Source: Candidatus Auribacterota bacterium (GTDB taxonomy: Bacteria; Auribacterota; JAFGBW01; JAFGJP01). From it: 64,000 nt of DNA. The notes beneath the pieces were generated by a model. That model did not search any database. It saw only the letters and a program-made list of their open reading frames with translations, and was not told where the DNA came from. Both the position numbers and the translations under genes were made by a program. The stretch lies in assembly GCA_023144635.1 (NCBI GenBank), contig JAGLFH010000014.1:1-64000 (forward strand), in the 5' to 3' direction. This document shows, piece by piece, positions 33,290 to 43,477 of this stretch; positions within the stretch are counted from its first letter, which is position 1; each line of letters opens with the position of its first letter.

Positions 33290-35644
33290 ATGGAAAATAA
33301 ACATTTAAAACTTGCTTTACTTGCAGCTTTTTTACTTCTTGGTTATAGTATCATGTCTTTAATTAATCAAAATAAACAAAAATTAAGAGAACAGGTAGAA
33401 AGTGCTTTTACTGGGGAAGAAAAAGTCAGTAAAAATGTTGGGAAATTAAAAAAAGAGAAGAAAAAACATATTACTCGAGCAGAGAGAATAAAATCTGAAA
33501 AGTTAATAAAAATATGTGATCTTGCAAATAAACAGTTTGAAAAAGCAGAATCTCTTTTAGAAAGCCGAGATTTTTTGGCTTCATATAATACTTATTCAGA
33601 AGCTTTAATGATAGTAGAGAGTCTTGATAAGAATAGTTATTATCTTAAAATTGATGATAATACATCTATTTATGATTTTCTTAAAGAGAGAAGACTTTCT
33701 TATTTAAAAAAGATCGATAGTTTTAAAGAAGCTTTTGTAGAAGCGCTTTCAGATCTAAGAATATCAAAGAAAATATTTGATGAAATAACAAAAATCGATT
33801 ATGCAAAAAGCAAAGAACTTCGTGGTCTTTTTAAAAAGAAAAGGAAAGAAATAATTAAGAAACGAAAAAGAATTCTTGGAGATTATTTGCTTATAAATAT
33901 TATTGACAAGACTAATGTTTATTCCGGCCAAATAGAATTAGCTTTGTTTAAAAAGATTCCTGAAGATTACTTAAAAAAAACAGCTGTTGGTGATGTTATG
34001 TCAAGAAATGAAAACAAATTAGTTTGGAAAAAATTAACAGTTACAATATATGAGAAGACTTTAGACTTTAATCAGTTGACTACAATAAAAAACGGTAAAA
34101 GATCCGGCTGGCGGGTAAGTAATTATGAGCTTCCTACAGGTGTAGAATTAGATTTTAAAATGGAGTCTTCCGATGGAACTCCTACAAGCTGGGATAGAAT
34201 TGAAACAGTCAGAATAAAAATAGATGCTCCAAAGGAAGTGATGCTGGATTCAGATAATCCTTGGGTTTTTTCTGAAAAAAAAGAAGAACAGAGATTGAAA
34301 ATAAAGAAAGAGCTTTATGATGCATTACAAAAGATGAAGGAGCTTACTACTTATCCTGACTATACTCCTGAAGCTCCATTGTTTGATGAGGGTAAACTTA
34401 ATATTAAGACTCTTGATGCTCTCAGATATAATGATATAGAAAGATTTGAAAAGGAGGTAAGTTCTTTAAATAGCAGTAATGATGCTGATGTTCAGTATGA
34501 ACTTTGTTCTTATATTATAAAATATAAAATAAAGGAACATTCTAAAACTGCAAAGGAATGCATGTTTAGAATTCCTGACGATAAGAAAAAGAGAATACTT
34601 ATTGATTTAAGAAAAAATCCGTCTTTTGGAGATTATAAAGTCACAATAGCTTTAGCAGCTTCATCAAGGAAGAAAGGTATCCTTTATCCTTCTCTTGTGC
34701 ATGTTCCTTTTGATGATGTGGAAGTAAGAAAAGAGGTTTTAGAATATATAAATTTACCTTCTGTTGCTACTGAAGAAGCGCGCGGTTATTTGGTAAGCAG
34801 GTTTTTTAACAGCTTCCAAAGAGGTGAGAAACCTGATCTTAATAAGTACAGCGATCTTATAATGGACAGCAACAAATTGGTAAGGAACAATTATTTAAGA
34901 GCTTGTAAAAAACTTGATCCTGCTTATGGAAATAAGCTTTTTGTAGATTATTTTCACAAAATTCCTAGAGAGGGTCTGAGACGTTTCCTTCTTGATCTTA
35001 AATTAGTAAAATCTGAGTACTTGGGTGATGTCGCAGCCATTCTCGAAGAAATAGCTATGGATCCCGAAGAAGACAAAAAAATAAAAAGAATCGCTCTTGC
35101 AAAGCTTAAGACTGAAGGAAAGACAAAAGAGATTTGGGATGTTCTAAGAAGAATACACACAAGCCCTGAATATCAGAAAGATTCCAGTTTAGAAAGGGCT
35201 CTTGTTTACAGCATAAGTGATGCTTATCCTGAAAAAGCTTATGTGTTTCTAAAGGATTATATCGACAGGGGGAAATATTTATCAGATGCAATTGACGGTA
35301 TTTTAAAGATAGAAAATAAAAAGAAAGATGCAATTATTCTCTTAAATGATGTTTATAAAAATAATAATTCTGATTTAAATTTAGAAAAAACTTTACTTAA
35401 AAAGCTTTCTTCAAACCTTTATTCAGGTACGTGGGATTTTAAACAGCCTGAACTTATAATGATAATGGAAAAAGCTCTTCAATCTGAACAGGAAAAAGTA
35501 AAAGGATATGCTTATAATTTGATGTATTTAATAGCTAAAAACGGATCAGAAAAATATCTTGAAGAACTAAAAAGATACTCTAATAATGAGCAAAATGAAA
35601 GACTTCGAAGAAAAATAAATAATTATCTTAAAAAATTGCAGTAA
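33290..35644 (+). CDS. Membrane-anchored TPR/HEAT-like repeat protein of unknown function
   Basis: 784 residues. A single N-terminal helix (LALLAAFLLLGYSIMSLI) anchors the protein; residues 30-190 are very basic and helical with a TPR-like pair (ANKQFEKAESLLESRDFLASYNTYSEAL). A beta-rich insert follows (~200-310, WRVSNYELPTGVELDFKM), then ~400 residues of paired helices that look like HEAT repeats (DVEVRKEVLEYINLP, SNKLVRNNYLRACKKL). It probably scaffolds an envelope complex. GGGG precedes the ATG. No partner gene is obvious; the receiver gene follows 158 nt later. Confidence 0.65.
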   Translation: MENKHLKLALLAAFLLLGYSIMSLINQNKQKLREQVESAFTGEEKVSKNVGKLKKEKKKHITRAERIKSEKLIKICDLANKQFEKAESLLESRDFLASYNTYSEALMIVESLDKNSYYLKIDDNTSIYDFLKERRLSYLKKIDSFKEAFVEALSDLRISKKIFDEITKIDYAKSKELRGLFKKKRKEIIKKRKRILGDYLLINIIDKTNVYSGQIELALFKKIPEDYLKKTAVGDVMSRNENKLVWKKLTVTIYEKTLDFNQLTTIKNGKRSGWRVSNYELPTGVELDFKMESSDGTPTSWDRIETVRIKIDAPKEVMLDSDNPWVFSEKKEEQRLKIKKELYDALQKMKELTTYPDYTPEAPLFDEGKLNIKTLDALRYNDIERFEKEVSSLNSSNDADVQYELCSYIIKYKIKEHSKTAKECMFRIPDDKKKRILIDLRKNPSFGDYKVTIALAASSRKKGILYPSLVHVPFDDVEVRKEVLEYINLPSVATEEARGYLVSRFFNSFQRGEKPDLNKYSDLIMDSNKLVRNNYLRACKKLDPAYGNKLFVDYFHKIPREGLRRFLLDLKLVKSEYLGDVAAILEEIAMDPEEDKKIKRIALAKLKTEGKTKEIWDVLRRIHTSPEYQKDSSLERALVYSISDAYPEKAYVFLKDYIDRGKYLSDAIDGILKIENKKKDAIILLNDVYKNNNSDLNLEKTLLKKLSSNLYSGTWDFKQPELIMIMEKALQSEQEKVKGYAYNLMYLIAKNGSEKYLEELKRYSNNEQNERLRRKINNYLKKLQ

Positions 35645-35802
35645 TGATGGATATTAAGTTTTTGTTTTTTTCCATTGTTTAATTTTGTAATTATCTTAAA
35701 CGTAATGAGAGCTAGAGGTTGAGATCTAATATTTTAGAGTTATATATGTAGCATTTTTTATTAAATTATAATAAAATTTATTTATTAATCCTTTATAATA
35801 TT

Positions 35803-36186
35803 ATGAGCAAGAAAAAAATCCTTATAGTTGATGATTCCGGGCTTGTAAGACTGGTCGTAAGTGACGAGTTAAGTAAGCTGGGATATGATACTTATATTGC
35901 TTCAAACGCAGATAAAGCATTAAAATCCTGCAAATCGAAAAAACCTGATCTAATATTGCTGGATGTCATGCTTCCTGGGACAAATGGATTTGAGCTGTGT
36001 AAAAAAATTAAAGGAGATCCTGATATAAAAGATGTACCTATTGTTTTTATGACAGCGAAAGACCAGCCACAAGATCTTTTAGAGGGCAAAAGAGCAGGAG
36101 GCTGTGCTTATCTTATTAAACCTTTTGAAGGAGATGAACTTCAGAGAACCGTTTCCAAGTTTATAGGAAAAGGAGATGTTTGGTAA
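35803..36186 (+). CDS. Stand-alone response regulator receiver (CheY-like)
   Basis: 127 residues, a single receiver domain: acidic pair in LIVDDSG, phospho-acceptor Asp in LILLDVMLPG (~residue 53), Thr in VFMTAKD and Lys in LIKPFEG. All key residues are present, so it should be phosphorylated, but no histidine kinase or output domain is adjacent. The next gene, a membrane protein, starts 6 nt after the stop, so the pair is probably co-translated. Confidence 0.9.
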   Translation: MSKKKILIVDDSGLVRLVVSDELSKLGYDTYIASNADKALKSCKSKKPDLILLDVMLPGTNGFELCKKIKGDPDIKDVPIVFMTAKDQPQDLLEGKRAGGCAYLIKPFEGDELQRTVSKFIGKGDVW

Positions 36187-36192
36187 AATATT

Positions 36193-36825
36193 ATGAAAGA
36201 AACATTTCTTGAAATATTTATAGATTTTTCAGCGTATTTTTCTCTAACAGCAGGAATACTAGGAATAATCCTTTTTCTTATTATGATAGGTTCTCTTAGC
36301 ATGCTTAAAAAACTTGGTCAGTTTTTTAATAATACTTATTCGGTAAAAAAAGTTGAAGCAGCAGTTAATCATAAAGTTACATTTAATATTAGGGATACTA
36401 TTTTTTCTTATTCGCGTTTTTCAGGAATAAGCCTATGTGTTATAAGCTTTACTATTATTATCTTTTTTTTGTTTAAGTTGGATACGGAAAAATTTGCTGT
36501 TTTGTTCAGTTATAAGAAAATTCCTGTAATTATCTTTATTATGCTGATGCAGGGATTTCAATATATGATGATATTTTTTTTAGGGCTTGTATTCATTTAT
36601 GGGATTATTCTTATTGTTATGCCTCAAAGGGGTAGAAGATTTAATGATTTTTTTGATAAGTGGTATGATATTGATAACACTATTGAAGAGCAGTTTGAAA
36701 AGACTATAACTAAAGATATTGATACTGTAAGCTTTTTACGTAATAAACATGTGGGCTATACCGGACTTATTTTTTCTATTATACTTACGCTTCTTGCCTT
36801 GATTAATTTTTTTATTCTCAGATAA
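36193..36825 (+). CDS. Membrane protein coupled to the receiver gene
   Basis: 210 residues with four to five membrane helices (~12-40, 75-95, 110-142, 188-208) and a cytoplasmic loop rich in Asp/Glu/Phe (DKWYDIDNTIEEQFEKTITKD). No recognised domain. Six nt separate it from the receiver gene, suggesting a functional link such as an output or target of the receiver. Confidence 0.65.
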   Translation: MKETFLEIFIDFSAYFSLTAGILGIILFLIMIGSLSMLKKLGQFFNNTYSVKKVEAAVNHKVTFNIRDTIFSYSRFSGISLCVISFTIIIFFLFKLDTEKFAVLFSYKKIPVIIFIMLMQGFQYMMIFFLGLVFIYGIILIVMPQRGRRFNDFFDKWYDIDNTIEEQFEKTITKDIDTVSFLRNKHVGYTGLIFSIILTLLALINFFILR

Positions 36826-36942
36826 AAAAAACAGTATAAAAACAAAAAAAGATCATGTTTATAAGTTATGTTATGTTAATATTGATTTAGTTTAATTATG
36901 TATTATTTGACCTTATTTCATAAATAACAGTGAGGAATAAGT

Positions 36943-37254
36943 ATGAAAAAGAAAGCTTTAATAATCCTTTGTACATTTGGGATCATATATATCAGTGTGG
37001 TATTTACTTATAAAATCGGAGAAGAGAGAAAAAGAATAAGATGTATGGATAATATAGAAATACTTGAAAAAGCTAAAATGAGATTTGGGGCTACATATGG
37101 AGCAGGGCTAGGCTCAAAGATATCAATGAAAGTGTTAAAATCTTATATTGGTGAAGAGAGCGAAAAGTTAAGATGTCCCTGTGGTGGAAAATATATTTTA
37201 AATGAAGTTGGTGAACCTATAATTTGCAGCTGTCATAGACAAGAAAATATGTAA
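36943..37254 (+). CDS. Pseudopilin-like small exported protein
   Basis: 103 residues: an N-terminal hydrophobic helix, then RCMDNIEILEKAKMRFGATY and LRCPCGGKYILNEVGEPIICSC. The spacing C..N...I..AK......YI....CP.GG.Y.(L/I)N.(V/I)G..P.CS is the soluble domain of type II secretion/type IV pilin-like proteins common in Lentisphaerae/Verrucomicrobia-like bacteria. The prepilin peptidase site (G/FxxxE) is not evident. A minor pseudopilin or a derived periplasmic protein is likely. GAGGA precedes the ATG. Confidence 0.6.
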   Translation: MKKKALIILCTFGIIYISVVFTYKIGEERKRIRCMDNIEILEKAKMRFGATYGAGLGSKISMKVLKSYIGEESEKLRCPCGGKYILNEVGEPIICSCHRQENM

Positions 37255-37580
37255 TAGTGATTGATGACCACCAACGGCGCGGTGTCATCAGATCAGTAAT
37301 TAACTGTTTGTATAATAGTATTTAAAAACCTGTCCATCCGTGTTTATCTGCCTGCCTCGCTGTAGCCTTCTTGTCTAGGCGAAGGCGGGTGGTAAAATAC
37401 AATAATCGCGCGGGAATGCTCAATGAACACACTTCACAATACGATTTATTTAATCCATCATCTATTAATCCTGATTTAAAGGAAATAAATTATTATGGTA
37501 AATGAGATACATTTGATAAAATAATAATAAATGAACAATTAATATTTTTAATTCTTCTGTATATAATAAAAGGAAATATA
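37255..37580. other. Non-coding region before the antiporter gene
   Basis: Contains a GCCTGCCTCGC...GGCGAAGGCGGG palindromic stretch (about 37351-37389), related to the GAAGCCCGCAGGGCGAAGGC string at 55473. The rest is AT-rich. No gene or clear promoter. Confidence 0.5.
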
Positions 37581-38744
37581 ATGGAAGATTTTATTTCTGA
37601 TCTTAGTATTCTATTTGTTTGTTCAGCACTGCTTAGCTTCCTTGCTATTTTACTGAAACAGCCTATCATTGTTGCTTATATTCTTTGTGGTATGATCGTT
37701 GGACCATGGGGAATGGGATTTGTAAAGAACACAAAATTTATAGAAATGATCTCTCATCTGGGTATTACTTTACTTCTTTTTCTTGCAGGGCTTTGCCTGC
37801 ACCCTCAAAAACTCTTCGGATTATTTAAAAAGGCATTGTTTGTAACTTTTGCTAACTGCATAGGTTCCTTTATTATAGCATTTTCATTTTCGCTTGTTTT
37901 TCGTTTTAGTCTTATAGATAGTCTTTGTATCGGATTAGCACTTATGTTCTCCAGCACTATCTTAACCATTAAGCTGCTTCCTACGACAAGATTACATCAG
38001 CAAAGGATGGGGGCCATATGTATAAGTGTTCTTATCCTTCAAGACCTTTTAGCTATTGGAGTACTTGTTTTTATAAGGTCAATGAATTTAGGACAGACAG
38101 CTATTGCAAGTTTTATTTTATTATTAGGTAAACTCTGTATACTTATCTTTTTACTGGTCCTTTTCGAGTATTACGTTTTAAGAAAGATCATGACTTATGT
38201 TAACAGAATACATGAAGCTTTATTTATATTAGGCCTTGCCTGGTGTTTTGGTGTTGCCACTCTTTCTTACAAGCTGGGGCTTTTATATGAAACAGGAGCT
38301 TTTTTTGCAGGTGTTGTGCTGGCAAGGCATAAAATATCGTTTTTTATTTCTGAAGAATTGAAACCTCTCAGAGATTTTTTTCTTGTTTTATTCTTTTTTG
38401 CATTAGGAGCAAAACTGGATGTACTTGTAATGAAGAATATTTTTTTACCGGCACTAATATTAATGGTTATTTTTATACTCGTAAAGCCCTGGATATTAAA
38501 AAAGGCTTTTTTCTTATCCGGAGAAAAAGAAGACTTCTCAAATGAACTTGGTGTAAGGCTTGGGCAATTAAGTGAATTTTCATTATTGATAGCTTTACTT
38601 GCTTTTGAACTTGGCAATATAACAAAAAGAGCCTCTCAGCTTATTCAGCTGGTTACAATTTTAACTTTTATTGTTTCAAGCTATATTGTAGTTTTTAAAT
38701 ATCCTACCCCTATAGGAACAACCAAAAAATTGATAAGAGATTGA
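37581..38744 (+). CDS. Cation/proton antiporter, CPA2 (KefB/NapA-like) family
   Basis: 387 residues with 11-12 membrane helices and the family start AILLKQPIIVAYILCGMIVGPWGMG, GITLLLFLAGL, LMFSSTILTIKLL and ILQDLLAIGVLVF. The latter contains the conserved helix Asp-Leu pair. There is no C-terminal NAD-binding TrkA-N domain as in KefB. It should exchange K+ or Na+ for protons in the inner membrane. AAGGA precedes the ATG. The protease-like gene follows after 25 nt. Confidence 0.87.
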   Translation: MEDFISDLSILFVCSALLSFLAILLKQPIIVAYILCGMIVGPWGMGFVKNTKFIEMISHLGITLLLFLAGLCLHPQKLFGLFKKALFVTFANCIGSFIIAFSFSLVFRFSLIDSLCIGLALMFSSTILTIKLLPTTRLHQQRMGAICISVLILQDLLAIGVLVFIRSMNLGQTAIASFILLLGKLCILIFLLVLFEYYVLRKIMTYVNRIHEALFILGLAWCFGVATLSYKLGLLYETGAFFAGVVLARHKISFFISEELKPLRDFFLVLFFFALGAKLDVLVMKNIFLPALILMVIFILVKPWILKKAFFLSGEKEDFSNELGVRLGQLSEFSLLIALLAFELGNITKRASQLIQLVTILTFIVSSYIVVFKYPTPIGTTKKLIRD

Positions 38745-38769
38745 ATTCTAGAAATGCGGATTTAAATAT

Positions 38770-40455
38770 ATGCGTAAATTATTGAAAATATTCATGTTTC
38801 TTTTTTTTCTGTGTGCAATAGCTATAGGAGGAGTTTTTTTACTTTTAGGCCGTGAAAAGATGTTAGTTCACTTAGAAGACATTAAGGCTTATATGATGGA
38901 AAATGTAGAGTTTTTGGAAGTAGAAGAGAAAGAACCGGAATATATTACTTTATATTTAAAATACGGCGGTACTGTTGTATCAGGCCCATTATTAAGTGAA
39001 ACCGATACAGAATTTACTGTTCTTTGGAAAGAGCAGGAATTTGTAATTGAAAAATCACAGGTATTAAAAGTTAAAAGGAAAGGTGAAGCAATAGAGTGGG
39101 AATATAATAATCCTATGGTAATAAAGCTTAAAAACGGATCGGTTTTAGATGCCTGTATAAAGGATATTAAAAAAAACAGGGCGGTGATCGAAAGTTCTTT
39201 AGATGGCAGTTCATATGAGACAGAAGTAGATATAAATGATGTTGAACATCTTGTTTATAAGCCCATTAGCAATAAAGAAAGCAGGGAAATAGAAAAAAAA
39301 ATAAAGAAAAATTTTCCTGGGATGAAATTCTACGGAGAAGGAAATGTAACGATTGTTACTGATGCAAATATTAACTGGGTAAAAGAATGCAGAAAAAATA
39401 TACGTGTTACTTATACTCAGCTTTATCTTAAATTCTTTGAGGTTTTTGAAGGTAGAGAACCCTCTTTCCAGAATTATATTGTTATTTTTGATAATTATGA
39501 AGATTTTGTAATGCATGCGATAGAGGATGGTGTTCCCGGCTGGGCAGTGCTTGGCTATTATCATACAGAAGAGAAAGTCACCTACCTTTTTAATGTGCTT
39601 GGTGATAACTTTTCTAAAATAGTATATGAACTCTTTATAGGAGGTACAACGCGCTCCATAGATGCTCAAGCTGATATGATAAAAAACAGTTATAGGGACG
39701 GTCATTCTGCAATAGTCATAGATGGACAAGCTAAGTATATTAAAGATAAAATTTGGCAGATGTATAACTATATTTTAAGTGACTGTAGAAATATAACTAT
39801 AACTACATTAAGGCATGAATTTACGCATGCACTTTTCAGTAATTGGGGTATTCAAAACGTTAAAGTCTCTAGATCTGAAAAAAAGAGGAAAATGTCAAAA
39901 AAAAGAGAAGAGATCTTTGGTTCAGGAGATAAAGAAAAGAAAAAAAGATGGATAGAAAACCTTGTTGCATATGTAGGTGAAAATGAAGACTATGATGTTA
40001 AAGCATCCAATTCATGGATAGTGGAAGGACTTGCCACTTATTCTGAGACATACCCTGTTGGGCAGCAGAACGACAGATGGCTGTACACTTTTCAGGAAAT
40101 GATAAGAAATGATGAGGTATATCCTCTGGAGGTGCTTACATATTATAAAATAGGAAGTTTTCCCGGTATGTCTGCTCCTGCAATGTTAAATGCTTATTCA
40201 CAAAGTTGGGCTTTCACTACTTTCCTAATGAATGTTTACCCTGATGAAGTTGTCCTTTATATGAAAAGATCATGTTCTGAGGGTGTTCGCTCAGATAAAG
40301 AAGAACTGGCACTTTTTCTGGAATGTCTTAATAAAACATCAAAAGAAATAGATACTGAATTTGTAGAGTATATAAAAGCTAAATATGAACCTCTTGATGA
40401 TCCTACAGTAAAACAGCTTCTGTATATTCACAATCTGTTTAAAGAATTCATGTAA
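38770..40455 (+). CDS. Membrane-anchored gluzincin-type metallopeptidase
   Basis: 561 residues. An N-terminal helix (FMFLFFLCAIAIGGVFLLLG) is followed by a beta-rich SH3-like domain (~60-170) and a metallopeptidase region. The zinc motif LRHEFTHALF (about residue 347) and SWIVEGLATYSE ~70 residues later give the HExxH...E ligands, as in DUF1570/peptidase MA-like proteins. The active site probably faces the periplasm. An insert rich in Lys/Arg (EKKRKMSKKREEIFG) separates the two motifs. It is likely co-transcribed with the antiporter. Confidence 0.8.
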   Translation: MRKLLKIFMFLFFLCAIAIGGVFLLLGREKMLVHLEDIKAYMMENVEFLEVEEKEPEYITLYLKYGGTVVSGPLLSETDTEFTVLWKEQEFVIEKSQVLKVKRKGEAIEWEYNNPMVIKLKNGSVLDACIKDIKKNRAVIESSLDGSSYETEVDINDVEHLVYKPISNKESREIEKKIKKNFPGMKFYGEGNVTIVTDANINWVKECRKNIRVTYTQLYLKFFEVFEGREPSFQNYIVIFDNYEDFVMHAIEDGVPGWAVLGYYHTEEKVTYLFNVLGDNFSKIVYELFIGGTTRSIDAQADMIKNSYRDGHSAIVIDGQAKYIKDKIWQMYNYILSDCRNITITTLRHEFTHALFSNWGIQNVKVSRSEKKRKMSKKREEIFGSGDKEKKKRWIENLVAYVGENEDYDVKASNSWIVEGLATYSETYPVGQQNDRWLYTFQEMIRNDEVYPLEVLTYYKIGSFPGMSAPAMLNAYSQSWAFTTFLMNVYPDEVVLYMKRSCSEGVRSDKEELALFLECLNKTSKEIDTEFVEYIKAKYEPLDDPTVKQLLYIHNLFKEFM

Positions 40456-40458
40456 GGT

Positions 40459-40532
40459 TTTCATGCTGCGCATGAAAGAAGGTTATAGGTTCTGGGATCT
40501 AGGTTCTAGCTAGAACCTAAAACCTAGTACCT
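40459..40532. repeat. Palindromes between convergent genes
   Basis: TTTCATGCTGCGCATGAAA (40459-40477) and the perfect 18-bp AGGTTCTAGCTAGAACCT (40501-40518), nested in a larger imperfect palindrome of AGGTTCTAGG words (40480-40532). It may stop transcription from both sides; no long T-run is present except TTTTTT at 40540. Confidence 0.6.
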
Positions 40533-40546
40533 CAAAGCCTTTTTTC

Positions 40547-41653
40547 TTATGCTTCAATATCAATTACATTTTCTTCATTATTTTTTGCTTCAGGATCATT
40601 ATTTTTTTCACTTATCAGAATATTATCCTCCGCTTCTTTTTCGCTTATAGGAGTAAGGATGTTCATTGTGAATTTCAGTATTTCTTCATGTTTTTCACTG
40701 TATTCAAATTTTACTTCTTTTACTTCAACAATTGATTTGAAGAAATCTTGAGATTCTTTTTTATCTTCCATAAATTTTTTCAGCAGTTTATTCAGAAAAT
40801 GATAAACATCTTTTGCAAAAAACTCATTATCTTTATTTATTCCTTTAACATCTGTTAAATTATCAGAAAAGAAGTTGTTTAGTCTCGAATCTGATTTTAT
40901 AGGTTTTTTATCAAAAGAAAGAAGATCCATAAACAAATTTTCCGGGCCTTTTAATCTTGAAACATTTTTATTGATCATTGATCCTTTCACCTTAACGGAT
41001 AATTGTTTTACACTTTCAGTGGTAATATTTAATTCTCCTGTTTTGGTATTCATAGAAATACTTATAGATTCAGACATCAAAGCTGTTATTTCCCTTTGTG
41101 CCTGAAACTTTGAAAATGATTTATTTGATCTATATCCATTACTTATTATATTGCTTTTCGAATAATTATCATTAAAACTAATCTCTTTGGATGAGGAAAA
41201 AGAAAGATCTATTTGTTCAATTCCTGTTGCAAGGCTTTCTCTCAAGGAATCAACTATTCTTCCGACATAATCGTTTGTTTCATTCTCTGAAAAACCTGAA
41301 GTTAAAAAAAGATTTGTAAAATCATCTGCAAGCTTCATAAAAGGATCATTTTTAATTTCAGTGATTTCAGAAGAACTTTTTAACTCTTCAATAGAACTTT
41401 TTGAATTACTGATATCCTCATCAATGTTATCTTCATTTTCCTTTTTACTTGTAATATATTGATCTGTAATTAAAGGTTCATAAGTTAGAGATAAACTCAT
41501 GGTTTTTGTTCGTGTGATAGAAGCTTCCGCAGAAAAACGGGTAAGAGAATCTGATACTTTATTGTTTTTGGGTTTTTCTAATTGGTCTGTCGAAATACGT
41601 TTTGGCAACAATGTTGCCGAGGACCACATAGGATCCAGTGCTCTAATATCCAT
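40547..41653 (-). CDS. Ser/Glu-rich protein of unknown function
   Basis: 368 residues, no signal peptide, begins MDIRALDPMW. Ser, Asn, Asp and Lys rich; ITRTKTMSLSLTYEPLITDQ and TKTGELNITTESVKQLSVKV are the most structured parts. There is a possible link by style with gene 46642-47154 (short MD/MS-I start, excellent AGGAGG-type ribosome binding site, leaderless). Flagellar or type III-type export is conceivable for such proteins, but nothing in the window proves it. Not recognised. Confidence 0.65.
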   Translation of the reverse strand: MDIRALDPMWSSATLLPKRISTDQLEKPKNNKVSDSLTRFSAEASITRTKTMSLSLTYEPLITDQYITSKKENEDNIDEDISNSKSSIEELKSSSEITEIKNDPFMKLADDFTNLFLTSGFSENETNDYVGRIVDSLRESLATGIEQIDLSFSSSKEISFNDNYSKSNIISNGYRSNKSFSKFQAQREITALMSESISISMNTKTGELNITTESVKQLSVKVKGSMINKNVSRLKGPENLFMDLLSFDKKPIKSDSRLNNFFSDNLTDVKGINKDNEFFAKDVYHFLNKLLKKFMEDKKESQDFFKSIVEVKEVKFEYSEKHEEILKFTMNILTPISEKEAEDNILISEKNNDPEAKNNEENVIDIEA

Positions 41654-41891
41654 ATTTACCTCCCGATTTTGTGTTACCCCACTATAAAATCGGATTTTAA
41701 AACTTAAACTTTAAGAAAAATTAAAAAATGTTTTTAAGAGTCTTGTACTTAGCTGGTAATAAGCATGTTATGGACTAACACTTTTTATAATAATGTAAGG
41801 AAAGAGTATCAATTGACAAAAATGATATTTTTTAAATGTGGAAAAAACAACTTTTTATGGATATCATAGATTAATAAATAAGGAGTGCATA

Positions 41892-42899
41892 ATGGGCAAT
41901 TCATTTAGAAAAAGACATGCTGTAATAATCTTTATTATAGTTGTTACCGTCTGTACAATTATCCTTATATTCAAATCTCATGAAATATCAGATCTTGATA
42001 ACATAAAATTTATTGAGCTTGAAGAGATCGGTGTCTTAACTGAAGACGGTAAGATAGAGTATGTTAAAAGCTTTGATCCTGATGAAAAAGTTGAAATTGA
42101 TATAGAGAAAGATATAACAAATAGAAGAGAAGAGACTGATCCGGAACCGGATGATAAAAAGGAATGCTGGCAATGCGGGAAGATGATAGGCTTTGCAGAA
42201 ACGAAATGTCCAAAATGTCGTGCAATGCAGCCAGATACAGATACAGACATTGACGGTATGCCGGATTATTGGGAGCAGTATTACAAGCTTGATCCTGAAA
42301 ATGAAGATGATGCAGAAGAAGATCTTGATAAAGACGGATTTACTAATCTTAAAGAATTCAGGCATGGAACAAATCCTATGGATCCTAAATCAAATAGGAA
42401 TACAAAAGAAACACATTTTGAGGTTATTAAAATTTATCGTCTTCCGGTGGAACTTTTATTTAGAGGCTATGTCGAAAAGGAAGAAGGTTATACTCTTACT
42501 CTTAACTGGGAGGGGAAAACCGGAAAAACGTATTTTAAAGAAGTAGGAGATTCTATCCACGGATATGAGATCATTGAATTAAAAAAAATAATTGAGAGAT
42601 CAAAAAGATATGGTGTTCCTGTTGAAATTGATAAGTCATATATAATATTAAGAGATAATATGACCATGCAAAGATTAAGGTTAAGACTTAATAAGGTCTA
42701 TATTACAAGGGAGCTCTATGCCAGAATAAAGGAGAATAGATCAGGTAAGGTCTTTAATGTTCATGCAGGGAGCAACTTTCAGGTGATGATAGATGATAAA
42801 GAGGGTATTAAGGAAACATATACTGTCAGTAAAGTATTGATAGATCAGGTCTTTTACAAGGATAGTATTGGTAATGAATATAATAGCTCCTGGAGATAA
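41892..42899 (+). CDS. Membrane-anchored protein with zinc ribbon and thrombospondin-3-like calcium motif
   Basis: The ATG at 41892 follows AAGGAG by 7 nt and is preferred over the track start. The 335-residue product has a signal anchor (AVIIFIIVVTVCTIILIF), an acidic region, and a zinc ribbon CWQCGKMIGFAETKCPKC. After it come DTDIDGMPDYWEQYYKLDP and DLDKDGFTNLKEFRHGTNPMDP, a Ca2+-binding type 3 repeat pair. The C-terminal ~150 residues are beta-rich, with two similar halves (YRLPVELLFRGYV... and KVFNVHAGSNFQVMID). Envelope assembly role is a guess. Confidence 0.7.
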   Translation: MGNSFRKRHAVIIFIIVVTVCTIILIFKSHEISDLDNIKFIELEEIGVLTEDGKIEYVKSFDPDEKVEIDIEKDITNRREETDPEPDDKKECWQCGKMIGFAETKCPKCRAMQPDTDTDIDGMPDYWEQYYKLDPENEDDAEEDLDKDGFTNLKEFRHGTNPMDPKSNRNTKETHFEVIKIYRLPVELLFRGYVEKEEGYTLTLNWEGKTGKTYFKEVGDSIHGYEIIELKKIIERSKRYGVPVEIDKSYIILRDNMTMQRLRLRLNKVYITRELYARIKENRSGKVFNVHAGSNFQVMIDDKEGIKETYTVSKVLIDQVFYKDSIGNEYNSSWR

Positions 42900-43055
42900 A
42901 ACAGATTTACTCTTTTATTCTTGCAGGCGTCATGAACTTATCATGCATAACACCGCATTACGCATCACAATTTTTATTTGTACTCTTTAATAAAAGGGAG
43001 TATTATAAAAGAATAGGTCTTAAATAAAAAGATCATTAGTTTATCTGGGAGATAT

Positions 43056-43424
43056 ATGCAGGAAAACATAAACGAAAATTTTAATGAAAAAAGAGCTTGT
43101 CCGCGTTATAGAGTAAAATATAATGCGACTGTATCTGTAAATACAAGAAAAGTCGGAACTACTATCGTTGATATATCTGAAATGGGAGTAGGTTTAATGT
43201 TATCTGAGAAGGTCAATAGAGGTGACATGCTTGATGTTAATATTGATGCAGGAAATGAGAAATGTCCAAAAAATATAAATTTAAAAGCTATGGTTGCATG
43301 GACCGGAGATCAAAATCAGGAAGGCTTTGTCAAGGTAGGTCTTGAGATAATAAAAATATCAGTTGAAAATTATGAGATTTTAACAAAGCATATTCAAGAG
43401 CTTTCACAAAAAGACGAGGAATAA
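43056..43424 (+). CDS. PilZ domain protein
   Basis: 122 residues, a single PilZ domain: RACPRYRVKYNATV supplies the arginine motif and DISEMGVGLML the (D/N)xSxxG motif, so cyclic di-GMP binding is plausible. It precedes a PilZ-receiver gene of the same family by 53 nt and looks like its duplicate. GGGAG precedes the ATG. Confidence 0.85.
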   Translation: MQENINENFNEKRACPRYRVKYNATVSVNTRKVGTTIVDISEMGVGLMLSEKVNRGDMLDVNIDAGNEKCPKNINLKAMVAWTGDQNQEGFVKVGLEIIKISVENYEILTKHIQELSQKDEE

Positions 43425-43477
43425 CATTATTGTATTTTATTAGAGTTTATCAAATTTAAGAATTCGGGGGAGTTCTT